Of a stretch of DNA of 64,000 nucleotides, positions 17,009-24,600 are shown piece after piece. Every line of letters starts with the position of its first letter. The stretch's first letter is position 1. Under the pieces are notes generated by a model. That model worked only from the letters and a program-made list of their open reading frames with translations. It did no database searches and was not told the origin of the DNA. The position numbers and the translations under genes are program-made. The DNA comes from Streptomyces lomondensis (lineage in GTDB: Bacteria > Actinomycetota > Actinomycetes > Streptomycetales > Streptomycetaceae), in the NCBI RefSeq assembly GCF_014651035.1, contig NZ_BMWC01000011.1, positions 1 through 64,000 on the forward strand, written 5' to 3'.

Positions 17009-17782
17009 GTGGGAACCAGCGCTGTGCGGGTGCGGGGGCTCTGGAAGCGGTTCGGGCAGCAGGTCGCTGTCGCCGGGATCGATCTGGAGTTGCCCGCGGG
17101 CAAGTTCATCGGGCTTGTCGGGCCCAACGGGGCCGGGAAGACCACCACGTTGTCGATGGTGACCGGGCTGCTCCGGCCCGACCACGGGACCGTCGAGGTG
17201 GTCGGGCACGACGTGTGGCAGGACCCCGTCGAGGTGAAGGCGCGGATCGGGGTGCTGCCGGAGGGGCTGCGGCTGTTCGAGCGGCTGTCGGGGCGGGAGC
17301 TGCTGGCGTACACCGGGCGGTTGCGCGGGCTGCCCGGTGCCGAGGTCGACAAGCGCGCCACGCAGCTCCTCGACGTCCTCGACCTGGCCGGGGCCCAGCA
17401 CAAGCTCGTCGTCGACTACTCGACCGGCATGCGCAAGAAGATCGGGCTCGCCGCCGCGCTCCTCCACAACCCCGAAGTGCTGTTCCTGGACGAGCCGTTC
17501 GAGGGCGTCGACCCCGTCTCCGCCCAGACCATCCGGGGCGTCCTGGAGCGGTACACGGCCTCCGGCGCCACGGTCGTGTTCTCTTCCCACGTCATGGAGC
17601 TCGTCGAGTCGCTGTGCGACTGGGTCGCGGTGATGGCCGCCGGGCGGATCCGCGCCACCGGCACCCTCGCCGAGGTGCGCGGTGACGCGCCGTCGCTCCA
17701 GCGGGCGTTCCTCGAACTCGTCGGCGCCCAGAGCCGGGACGCCGGGACCGACCTCGACTGGCTGGGCGGCGGGCCCCGGTGA
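17009..17782 (+). CDS. ABC transporter ATP-binding protein
   Basis: 257 aa, complete ABC ATPase. Walker A is GLVGPNGAGKTTTLSMVTGL, the ABC signature is a degenerate YSTGMRKKIGLAAAL, Walker B is EVLFLDEPFEGVDP, and the H-loop is VVFSSHVMEL. GTG at 17009 has GGAGGG seven bases upstream and is preferred to GTG 16991. It is paired by a 4-nt overlap with the membrane protein at 17779, so the two form an exporter of unknown substrate. Preceded by a copy of the dispersed repeat. Confidence 0.92.
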   Translation: MGTSAVRVRGLWKRFGQQVAVAGIDLELPAGKFIGLVGPNGAGKTTTLSMVTGLLRPDHGTVEVVGHDVWQDPVEVKARIGVLPEGLRLFERLSGRELLAYTGRLRGLPGAEVDKRATQLLDVLDLAGAQHKLVVDYSTGMRKKIGLAAALLHNPEVLFLDEPFEGVDPVSAQTIRGVLERYTASGATVVFSSHVMELVESLCDWVAVMAAGRIRATGTLAEVRGDAPSLQRAFLELVGAQSRDAGTDLDWLGGGPR

Positions 17783-19371
17783 GCGCCCCCGCGATCACCC
17801 CCGTCTTCGTACGGCTGAAGCTGTCGCTGCTGCGCAACGGGCTGCGGCAATCCGGCGGGCGCAAGGCCGCATACATCGCATCGGCCGTCTTCGCCTTGCT
17901 GTTCGCCGCGCTCCAGTTGATCGGCCTGATCGCGCTGCGCGGCCAGGCGCACGCCGAGTCGCTGATCGTGCTGGCCGTCGCGGTGCTGGGGCTCGGCTGG
18001 GCGGTGATGCCGCTGTTCTTCCCCAGTGGTGACGAGACGCTGGATCCGACCCGGCTCGTGATGCTGCCGCTGCGGCCCCGGCCGCTGATCCGGGCGCTGC
18101 TCACCGCCTCACTGGTCGGGATCGGGCCGCTGTTCACCCTGTGCCTGCTGGTGGGTTCCGTGGTCGCGGTGGCCCGGGGTGGGGCGGCGTTCGCGGTGGG
18201 TGTGGTCGCCGTCGTCCTGGCGCTGCTGGTGTGCGTGGCCCTGGCGCGGGCCGTCGCCGCCGCCAACGTACGGCTGCTGACCAGCCGCAAGGGACGGGAC
18301 CTGGCGGTGCTGAGCGGACTCGTCATCGCGATCGGGGCGCAGGTCGTCAACTTCGGGGCGCAGCGCATCGGTGCCTCGGGTCTTGGCGAGCTCGACCCGG
18401 TGGCGGAGGTGCTTCAGTGGGTGCCGCCCGCGTCGGCCATCGCCGCCGTGCACGCGGTGGGCGAGGGGTCGTACGGCCTGGCCACCGCCCAACTGGCGCT
18501 GACCGCCGGCGCGCTCGTGGCGCTGCTCGCCGTGTGGTCCCGGCATCTGACGCGGCTGATGACCTCGCCCGACGGGTCCACGCTGGCCACCGCCGAGACG
18601 GCCGCCCGGGAGCGGTCGTCGACCGGGCTCGGACGGCTGCTCCCCGCGGGCCGTACGGGCACGGTCATGGAGCGCAGCCTGCGGTATGTGTGGCGCGACC
18701 CGAAGATCAAGGCCGCCTGGGTGACCTCGCTGGCCATCGGGCTGATCGTGCCGGTGTTCAACGCCTGGCAGGGCACCGGGTCCGTGTACTTCGCGTGCTT
18801 CGCCGCCGGGATGCTCGGCATCCAGATGTACAACCAGTTCGGGCAGGACACCTCGGCGTTCTGGATCGTCGCGATGACGATCTCCTCGACGCGTGACGCG
18901 TACGTCGAGCTGCGGGCCCGGGCGTACGCGCTGCTGCTGATCACCCTGCCGTACGCCACGCTGGTGACGGTCGTGACGACCGCGATGCTCGGCGACTGGC
19001 GGCGGCTGCCCGAGGCGCTCGGGCTGTCCTTCGCGCTGCTCGGCGCGATGCTCGCGACCGGGGCGTGGACGTCCGCCCGCTTCCCCTACTCCATCCCGCA
19101 GGAGGGCTACAAGAACGTCGCCCCCGGGCAGACCGGGCTCGCCTGGATCTCCATCTTCGGCGGGATGATCGCGGCGGCCGTGCTGTGCGCGCCCGTCATC
19201 GCGCTCACGATCTGGCTGAACGTGAGCGCGGAGGGCGACGCCTGGACATGGCTGCTGCTGCCGGTGGGCGCTGCGTACGGGGCGGGGCTGACGGCGGTGG
19301 GACTGCGACTGGCCGCTCCGCAGACGGCTCGGCGGTTGCCGGAGATCCTGGTGGCGGTCAGCAAGGGCTGA
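17779..19371 (+). CDS. ABC exporter membrane protein (ABC-2-like permease)
   Basis: 530 aa with about 12 hydrophobic segments (AYIASAVFALLFAALQLIGL, GIGPLFTLCLLVGSVVAVAR, YGAGLTAVGLRLA near the end). GTG at 17779 overlaps the ATPase stop in GTGA. It should pair with the ATPase as an integral-membrane exporter. Its 3' end converges with the alpha/beta-hydrolase gene; the two stop codons sit in a small inverted repeat (GGCTGA ... TCAGCC, 19365-19388). Confidence 0.88.
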   Translation: MSAPAITPVFVRLKLSLLRNGLRQSGGRKAAYIASAVFALLFAALQLIGLIALRGQAHAESLIVLAVAVLGLGWAVMPLFFPSGDETLDPTRLVMLPLRPRPLIRALLTASLVGIGPLFTLCLLVGSVVAVARGGAAFAVGVVAVVLALLVCVALARAVAAANVRLLTSRKGRDLAVLSGLVIAIGAQVVNFGAQRIGASGLGELDPVAEVLQWVPPASAIAAVHAVGEGSYGLATAQLALTAGALVALLAVWSRHLTRLMTSPDGSTLATAETAARERSSTGLGRLLPAGRTGTVMERSLRYVWRDPKIKAAWVTSLAIGLIVPVFNAWQGTGSVYFACFAAGMLGIQMYNQFGQDTSAFWIVAMTISSTRDAYVELRARAYALLLITLPYATLVTVVTTAMLGDWRRLPEALGLSFALLGAMLATGAWTSARFPYSIPQEGYKNVAPGQTGLAWISIFGGMIAAAVLCAPVIALTIWLNVSAEGDAWTWLLLPVGAAYGAGLTAVGLRLAAPQTARRLPEILVAVSKG

Positions 19372-19383
19372 CCGGGGCGGGGC

Positions 19384-20304
19384 TCAGCCGTGGTCGAGGG
19401 AGTCCAGGAACGGTTCGATGGCCGCGCGCCAGGCCTCCGGCTGGTCGTAGTGGACCAGGTGACCGGCGTCGGCGACCTCCGCGTACTGGCCGCGGGGCAG
19501 GACGCGGACCATCTCCTGGGCCTCGGCGCGGCCCAGCTCGCCGTCCAGGCCGCGCACGACCAGGGCGGGGCACTGGACCTGGGCCAGCTCCTCCCAGTGC
19601 GCGTCGTACACCCAGGTCTCGCGGGAGCGGAGCATCTGCTCCGGTTCGAAGACGGGGCGCCAGCCGTCCGGGGACTCGGCCATCACCTCGGCGTAGAACG
19701 CGCCGCGGGCCGGATTCGGCCGCTCCACCCAGGGGTCGTCCTCGCCGAACCACTTGCGGACGTCGGCGAGGGTGGCGAAGGGCAGCGGCCAGGACTTGAA
19801 CCACTGGTCCCACTCGCGCTGCGACGCGGCGCCGAGGGCGGAGGCCCGCATGTCGCAGATGACCAGTCCGCGGACCAGGTCGGGACGCTTGGCTGCGAGC
19901 TGCCAGGCGGTCAGCGCGCCCATGGCGTGGCCGATGAGGACGACCGGGGCGAGGCCGAGCTGTTCGAGAGCGGCCTCGGCGTCGTCGACATAGGCGTCAC
20001 GCGTGAAGGCCCCCTGCGGGGGCTTGTCGCTGCGGCCGTGGCCGCGCTGGTCGAGGGCGACCGGGCGGTACCGCCCGGAGAGCCAGCGCGCGGTGGGGGC
20101 CCAGTGCGAGGCGCGGCCCATGAGGCCGTGCAGTAACAGCACGCCCGGGGAGCCGTCCGGTGCGGTCCGCGCGTCCCGCGCCGCATCCGGTCCGGCCGGT
20201 CCGGCCGGATCGACGCCGGCCGGATCGGTCTTGGGCGGGTCGCCGAACTCCCAGGCCGCGAGGCGTACGCCGCCCGTCCCGGTCACGTCGATGCGTCGCG
20301 CCAT
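19384..20304 (-). CDS. alpha/beta-hydrolase fold protein lacking the nucleophilic serine (GHAMG)
   Basis: 306 aa with a clear alpha/beta-hydrolase layout: oxyanion region LLLHGLMGRASHW, GHGRSDKPPQGAFT, nucleophile elbow VVLIGHAMGALTAWQLAA, and C-terminal acid/His segments GLDGELGRAE and DAGHLVHYDQPEAW. The elbow reads G-H-A-M-G, so the usual Ser is Ala (codon GCC), while the catalytic His is kept. It is therefore either a non-hydrolytic homologue or uses other chemistry. A disordered 30-residue insert (DPAGVDPAGPAGPDAARDAR) sits before HGLMG. Cytoplasmic, monocistronic. Confidence 0.85.
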   Translation of the reverse strand: MARRIDVTGTGGVRLAAWEFGDPPKTDPAGVDPAGPAGPDAARDARTAPDGSPGVLLLHGLMGRASHWAPTARWLSGRYRPVALDQRGHGRSDKPPQGAFTRDAYVDDAEAALEQLGLAPVVLIGHAMGALTAWQLAAKRPDLVRGLVICDMRASALGAASQREWDQWFKSWPLPFATLADVRKWFGEDDPWVERPNPARGAFYAEVMAESPDGWRPVFEPEQMLRSRETWVYDAHWEELAQVQCPALVVRGLDGELGRAEAQEMVRVLPRGQYAEVADAGHLVHYDQPEAWRAAIEPFLDSLDHG

Positions 20305-20504
20305 GTCCTGGCACCCCCCAAGCTTCGCGCGGACCGCGGCTCCCTCGAGCCGGCCGGTCCTGTGAACCGTGTTCTGCCTGCTGTGCCTGTCGTGCTCTGT
20401 CCGCCGGTGGATCCGTGCAAATCCGTGCCTTGCGTCATCCGCAGACTATCGAATGCGCTTTCGAAGATGCCGTTCTCGCGGGCAACACCCCTCCTTCGAG
20501 TGAC
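20305..20504. other. upstream region of the hydrolase gene
   Basis: 200 bp with one near-palindrome ATCGAATGCGCTTTCGAAGAT at about 20445-20465 (arms TCGAA/TTCGA) that could be an operator. Otherwise nothing recognisable. Confidence 0.3.
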
Positions 20505-20660
20505 CGCCCGCGGGGATTGATCCCCGCTGCCGAGGGGAGATCTTCAGCGGGAGGCGGACCGCTCGGGGAAAAACGGTCCGAGGGGGATGACCCTGAGAGC
20601 TCGGGGCTCCGGGTCAGCACAGGGGAGGACAGGCCCCGGCGCCACACGGCGCCGGGGCCC
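20505..20660. ncRNA. candidate structured RNA with four stem-loops ending in a terminator
   Basis: In 156 bp between the hydrolase and dmdR1 genes there are four consecutive inverted repeats: 20510-20527 (GCGGGG / CCCCGC), 20555-20580 (CGGACCG / CGGTCCG around CTCGGGGAAAAA), 20588-20616 (TGACCC / GGGTCA enclosing GAGC / GCTC), and 20632-20659 (12-bp GC stem). No ORF is credible. It could be an independent small RNA read rightward, or the 3' UTR of dmdR1 read leftward. I match it to no known family. Confidence 0.4.
20632..20659. terminator. perfect 12-bp GC hairpin
   Basis: The arms GGCCCCGGCGCC and GGCGCCGGGGCC flank the loop ACAC. No U-run follows on either strand, as is usual in Streptomyces. 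It is placed to end a rightward transcript from ~20500 or the leftward dmdR1 message. Confidence 0.65.
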
Positions 20661-20928
20661 TCCACTTCTCCACGGCACATCCTCCCGCCCCCTCCCCGGC
20701 CGGGCGACATCGCTGTCGAGCCGCGGCCCAGAGCCCCTCAGGTCATATGCCTCACGCGACAGCGTCGCACGGGAAGCGACCGAGCGCTGCCATTCGGCGG
20801 ACTGAATACGGGATCCCGGTACGGATCACGCCAACACGGCAGGACTACCGCCCCCCGGCGGCAGCCGACGACGGCCGGCGGCGGCCGGCGGCTGCTGCCG
20901 GCGGCGGCCGGCGACAGCCCGGCGCGGC

Positions 20929-21621
20929 TCAGGGCTTGGCGACGAACACGTGGGAGGCGACGTCCGACTCCAGCTCGGCCGCCTCGCCGCCGCTGCCCAC
21001 CAGCACCCCGCCCGCCGACTCCGTCACGCTCACCACCGAGCCGGGCTGCACGCCCGCCCGCCGCAGCGTGTACATCAGCTGCGCGTCCGTCTGGATCGGC
21101 TCGCCGATACGGCGCACCACGACCGTCTTGCCCTCGGCGCCCGGGTCGAGACTGGCCAGCGACACCATGCCCTCGTCCAGGAACGGGTCGGCGCCGTCCT
21201 TCTCGCCGAGCTCCTCCAGACCCGGGATCGGGTTGCCGTACGGCGACTCGGTCGGGTGCCGCAGCAGCTCCAGCACGCGGCGCTCCACGGCCTCGCTCAT
21301 CACGTGCTCCCAACGGCACGCCTCGGCGTGGACCTGCTCCCACTCCAGGCCGATCACGTCGACGAGCAGGCACTCGGCGAGCCGGTGCTTGCGCATCACG
21401 CGCGTGGCGAGGCGGCGGCCCTCGTCGGTGAGCTCCAGGTGACGGTCGCTGGCGACGGACACCAGGCCGTCGCGCTCCATCCGCGCCACCGTCTGGCTGA
21501 CCGTCGGCCCGCTCTGGTCGAGCCGCTCGGCGATACGGGCGCGCATGGGGACCACACCCTCTTCCTCCAGCTCGAGGATGGTGCGGAGATACATCTCCGT
21601 GGTGTCGATCAGTCCGGACAT
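20929..21621 (-). CDS. dmdR1: DtxR/IdeR-family iron-dependent regulator DmdR1
   Basis: 230 aa. The N-terminal winged helix is residues ~1-70, the dimerisation/metal domain ~75-140, and the SH3-like C-terminal domain ~150-228. The metal ligands fall at exactly the DtxR positions: M10, H79, E83, H98, C102, E105 and H106 (HRLAECLL and VHAEACRWEHVMSE). It represses iron acquisition genes with Fe2+ in the cytoplasm. ATG at 21621. Divergent from the SIS-domain gene, as in S. coelicolor, where this gene is reported (Tunca et al., from memory) to overlap an antiparallel gene adm. A GC-rich stretch of GCCGGC repeats (20871-20925) follows the stop codon. Confidence 0.9.
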   Translation of the reverse strand: MSGLIDTTEMYLRTILELEEEGVVPMRARIAERLDQSGPTVSQTVARMERDGLVSVASDRHLELTDEGRRLATRVMRKHRLAECLLVDVIGLEWEQVHAEACRWEHVMSEAVERRVLELLRHPTESPYGNPIPGLEELGEKDGADPFLDEGMVSLASLDPGAEGKTVVVRRIGEPIQTDAQLMYTLRRAGVQPGSVVSVTESAGGVLVGSGGEAAELESDVASHVFVAKP

Positions 21622-21902
21622 ACGTGCCCCTCGAATGAGATCTGCCGGAGGCTGGACGGCTCACCGGCTCGTGCGCTGGCCCTGCACCCAATTCTGCCGG
21701 ATACCACCGACAACCGTGCCGCGGGAGGGACAGCGAGGGGTTACGAGGGCCGGCGGACGGGTACGAACGTCTCTTTCGGGGCCCAGAAGCACACCAGAAG
21801 CGCTCGCGGCGCCGCTCTCCCGGCCGTATTGACACCGCACTGGTCCAGACCGCACCGTGATGCGCGACATCAGCCCGCGAGGCCAGCCTGAAGGGACCCC
21901 GT

Positions 21903-22658
21903 ATGAGCGACCGCGCGCCGGCCGGCCAGTTCCTCGACGCCGCCATCGGCCTGCTGCGGCGGGTGCGCGACGAGGAGGCCGACAGCATCGCGGCGGCCGG
22001 CACGCTCCTCTCCGACACCGTCGAGAACGGCGGCCGCCTCTTCGCCTTCGGCGCCGGGCACTCCTCCCTCGCCGCGCAGGACCTCGTCTACCGCGCCGGC
22101 GGTCTCGCCCTGATGAACCTGCTCGCCGTGCCGGGCGCCGTCGGCGTCGACGTCATGCCCGCGCCGCTCGGCTCCGCCCTGGAACGCGTCGACGGCCTCG
22201 CGACCGCCGTCCTCGACAACTCCCCGCTCCGCGCGGGCGACGCCCTGCTGATCATCTCCCTCTCGGGGCGCAACGCCCTCCCCGTGGAGATGGCCATGAC
22301 CGCGCGCGCCCTGGGCGTACGGGTCATCGGCGTGACGTCGGTGGCCTACGCGACGGAGACCAAGTCCCGGCACTCCTCGGGGACGTACCTGAAGGACCAC
22401 TGCGACCTCGTCCTCGACTCGAAGATCGCGGTCGGCGACGCGGAACTCACCCACGACAAGGTGCCCGCGCCCTTCGCCCCCGCCTCCACGGTCGTCACCT
22501 CGGCCCTCCTCCAGGCCGTCATGGCGACGACCGCCGCCGCCCTCGCCGACCGCGGCATCGAGCCCCCGCTGCTGCGTTCCGGGAACGTCGACGGCGGACA
22601 CGACTGGAACGCGCGGGTGATGGACCAGTACCGGGACCGGATCTTCTACCGGCACTGA
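21903..22658 (+). CDS. SIS domain phosphosugar-binding protein
   Basis: 251 aa, one SIS domain. The sugar-phosphate binding segments are FAFGAGHSSLAAQDLVYRAG and LLIISLSGRNALPVEMAMTA (Ser-rich loop), followed by RVIGVTSVAYATETKSRHSS. It resembles the UPF0309/SCO4393 family of sugar isomerases or amino-sugar regulators; the substrate is unknown. The ATG at 21903 is preceded by GGGACCCCGT, a weak ribosome binding site. Divergent from dmdR1 across 281 bp in which I see no canonical iron box. Confidence 0.88.
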   Translation: MSDRAPAGQFLDAAIGLLRRVRDEEADSIAAAGTLLSDTVENGGRLFAFGAGHSSLAAQDLVYRAGGLALMNLLAVPGAVGVDVMPAPLGSALERVDGLATAVLDNSPLRAGDALLIISLSGRNALPVEMAMTARALGVRVIGVTSVAYATETKSRHSSGTYLKDHCDLVLDSKIAVGDAELTHDKVPAPFAPASTVVTSALLQAVMATTAAALADRGIEPPLLRSGNVDGGHDWNARVMDQYRDRIFYRH

Positions 22659-22681
22659 GGGGGGCCACGGCGCCGGCCCGC

Positions 22682-24085
22682 TCACACCTCCTCGGACTCG
22701 GACAGCCCCGCCAGATCCAGTGCCGCCGCGATCCGTAGCGCCACGTCCTCCGCGTACACCGCGTCGGACCGCTCGAACGCGCTGCGCCCGGCACCCCGCA
22801 GGAACGTCACGACGCCCAGCGTCCGCCCCCGGCTGCGCAGCACCGCGCACAGCGCGTGCACCGCGTCCGGCGGCCACTGGCGGGCCAGCGCCCACTCCCG
22901 GGCCTCCTCGGGCCGCACGGCGCCCGCGCTCGCCCGCAGCGCGCCGACCCGCTCCACGCACTGGAGGGCGGGATGCCCCTCGGCGTACCGCACGGGCAGG
23001 CCCGCCCGGTCGGCGAGCTTGCTCGGCCCCGGCGCACCGGAGGGCGTCGCCGCGACCCGCACCAGCCGAACCGGCCCCTCGGCCTCCGCGTCGGTGAGCG
23101 CGCCGCCCGCCACCCGGTCGATCAGCGCGTGGTCGGCGAAGCCGGCCAGCGCGAAGTCCAGGTGGACGGTCGCCGCCTCCGCCGGGTCCTCGCACTCGGC
23201 GGCGGCCCGCGACGCCCGGTGCAGCTGCTGCGTACGGAACCGCAGCAGCGACGCCTCCTGCTCGCTCTGCCTGGCCTCCGTCACGTCCTGGAACAGCCAG
23301 CCCACACCCAGCGGAACCGGCTCCTCCGCGAGCGGCGAGGCCAGCCGCAGGAAGCCGCTGCGCCAGCACCGCCGCTTCTCGCCCTCCGGCGTGCGCACAC
23401 TCACCCACATCTCGGCGGGCGCGGGCGGCGCACCCTCCGCGAGCACATGCTGGAGCGCGCTCTCCAGCTCCTCCACACCCTGCGCGAGCAGCTCCCCGAG
23501 CGGCCGTCCCAGTACGGACGTACGCCCCGTGCCCAGCGCCCGGGCCGCGTGCGCGTTCACCACGGCGGGCCGCAGATCGACGTCCACGAGGACGACACCC
23601 CAGCTGGCGTCCTCGAACAGCGCCTCACTCAGCGCGATCGACCGCTCCAGATCGATCTGCGCGTGCACCTCGCTGAAGGCGCAGTACACACCCGCCGGCT
23701 TCCCGTCAGGCCCCCGCACGGCCGCCGACTGCGTCCGCACGAGCACCCGCCCGCCGTCCTTCGTCAGCAACGCGAACTCGTGCACCTGCCGACCCGGGGC
23801 GTGCATCGCGGACAGCAGCCGGCTCTCGACCTCCTCGGCGTCCGCGCTGCGCACGGCCCACCCGGCCAGGCCCCGCCGCCCCACGGCCTCGTCCGCGCTC
23901 CATCCCAGGATCCGCTCGGCCTCGCGGTTCCAGTGCGTCACGACACCGTCGGCGTCGAACGCGCACAACGCTGCGTCCATGCCGTCCAGCAGCGCGGCAA
24001 GCAGATCCGAACCATCCGAACTGTCCCGCTCGGGCTCGTCCGGCCCCAGCTCGTCGGTGGTCCCACTACGCCGGGAAGCACTCAC
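22682..24085 (-). CDS. PAS/GAF sensor protein without output kinase domain
   Basis: 467 aa. PAS 1 is LLDGMDAALCAFDADGVVTHWNREAERILG (cut here to AFDADGVVTHWNREAERILG). PAS 2 starts about SWGVVLVDVDLRPAVVNAHA. A GAF-like C-terminal domain contains HALCAVLRSRGRTLGVVTFL. No HAMP, histidine-kinase, GGDEF or PP2C domain is present, so it is a stand-alone small-molecule or redox sensor. I take GTG at 24085 because AGGGGGT precedes it; an upstream ATG at 24145 has no ribosome binding site and would add a Cys-rich tail (TCRTCGRS). Confidence 0.82.
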   Translation of the reverse strand: MSASRRSGTTDELGPDEPERDSSDGSDLLAALLDGMDAALCAFDADGVVTHWNREAERILGWSADEAVGRRGLAGWAVRSADAEEVESRLLSAMHAPGRQVHEFALLTKDGGRVLVRTQSAAVRGPDGKPAGVYCAFSEVHAQIDLERSIALSEALFEDASWGVVLVDVDLRPAVVNAHAARALGTGRTSVLGRPLGELLAQGVEELESALQHVLAEGAPPAPAEMWVSVRTPEGEKRRCWRSGFLRLASPLAEEPVPLGVGWLFQDVTEARQSEQEASLLRFRTQQLHRASRAAAECEDPAEAATVHLDFALAGFADHALIDRVAGGALTDAEAEGPVRLVRVAATPSGAPGPSKLADRAGLPVRYAEGHPALQCVERVGALRASAGAVRPEEAREWALARQWPPDAVHALCAVLRSRGRTLGVVTFLRGAGRSAFERSDAVYAEDVALRIAAALDLAGLSESEEV

Positions 24086-24197
24086 CTGGACCCCCTGCAG
24101 GCTGCGTCCGCACGTACGGCACGTCGGTTCGCTACTTGCAATCATTCAACTGGAACGTGACCCAGCGCACACCGAGTTCCCACAACATTGAGGGAAT

Positions 24198-24209
24198 CGT
24201 CGTACGACG
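24198..24209. promoter_or_regulatory. 12-bp perfect palindrome
   Basis: CGTCGTACGACG lies about 110 bp upstream of the PAS protein start, with TTCCC...GGGAA arms just to its left (24174-24196). Possible operator for the PAS gene; no cognate regulator is known. Confidence 0.35.
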
Positions 24210-24370
24210 GCAATCCCCACGTCAACGCCGCGGAGGCCGGGCCGGTGCCCCTCGGCGCTCCCCCGCCGCGCGTACACCTCGGTCTCGGTTCGCACGAAGG
24301 AGCGTTTCCCGGCCCGTGCAGCACCTTCCGCACAGCACGGACCACTAATTTCGACGGCATACACGAGACG

Positions 24371-24600
24371 GGAGGTCACCCGCTCCCCGGCCGAAGGCCG
24401 TCGGGTGACCAGCTCCAGTCCTCACGATCCGAGGGATCAGGGAGGTGCGACCCGATGACTACGTTTCCTGTGGGCGAGCAGACCCACCAGGCTGTGCTTC
24501 CTCAGCAGCCTGCTCTGGAATCCGTGGGAGCAGACACCCCTGGGAGCAGGGACGAAACGGCTCACGGCCACTCCGCCGCCGTGCGGGGCACCGGCAGGGA
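24371..24600 (+). ncRNA. putative omega-RNA of the IscB locus
   Basis: A tiled set of hairpins lies directly upstream of, and runs into, iscB: 24374-24410 (9-bp stem GGTCACCCG / CGGGTGACC with inner CGGCC-GAA-GGCCG), 24426-24438 (GATCC-GAG-GGATC), 24467-24491 (CCTG-TGGG / CCCA-CAGG), 24498-24520 (TTCC-AGCA / TGCT-GGAA), 24538-24551 (CCCTG / CAGGG) and 24563-24583 (CACGGC / GCCGTG). Known IscB omega-RNAs lie just 5' of the gene, with the guide at their 5' end, so the guide would be the ~16-20 nt before 24371. The 3' end is uncertain (24600-24760). Confidence 0.5.

Noticed and set aside
20871..20925. Small gene in the GCCGGC-rich stretch after dmdR1
   Set aside because: Composition is repeat-like with no start/ribosome site; more likely 3'-UTR structure of dmdR1.
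24371..24600. rRNA, tRNA or other known RNA gene in the hairpin region
   Set aside because: No cloverleaf, anticodon-loop or rRNA signature can be read. Its position next to iscB favours an omega-RNA.
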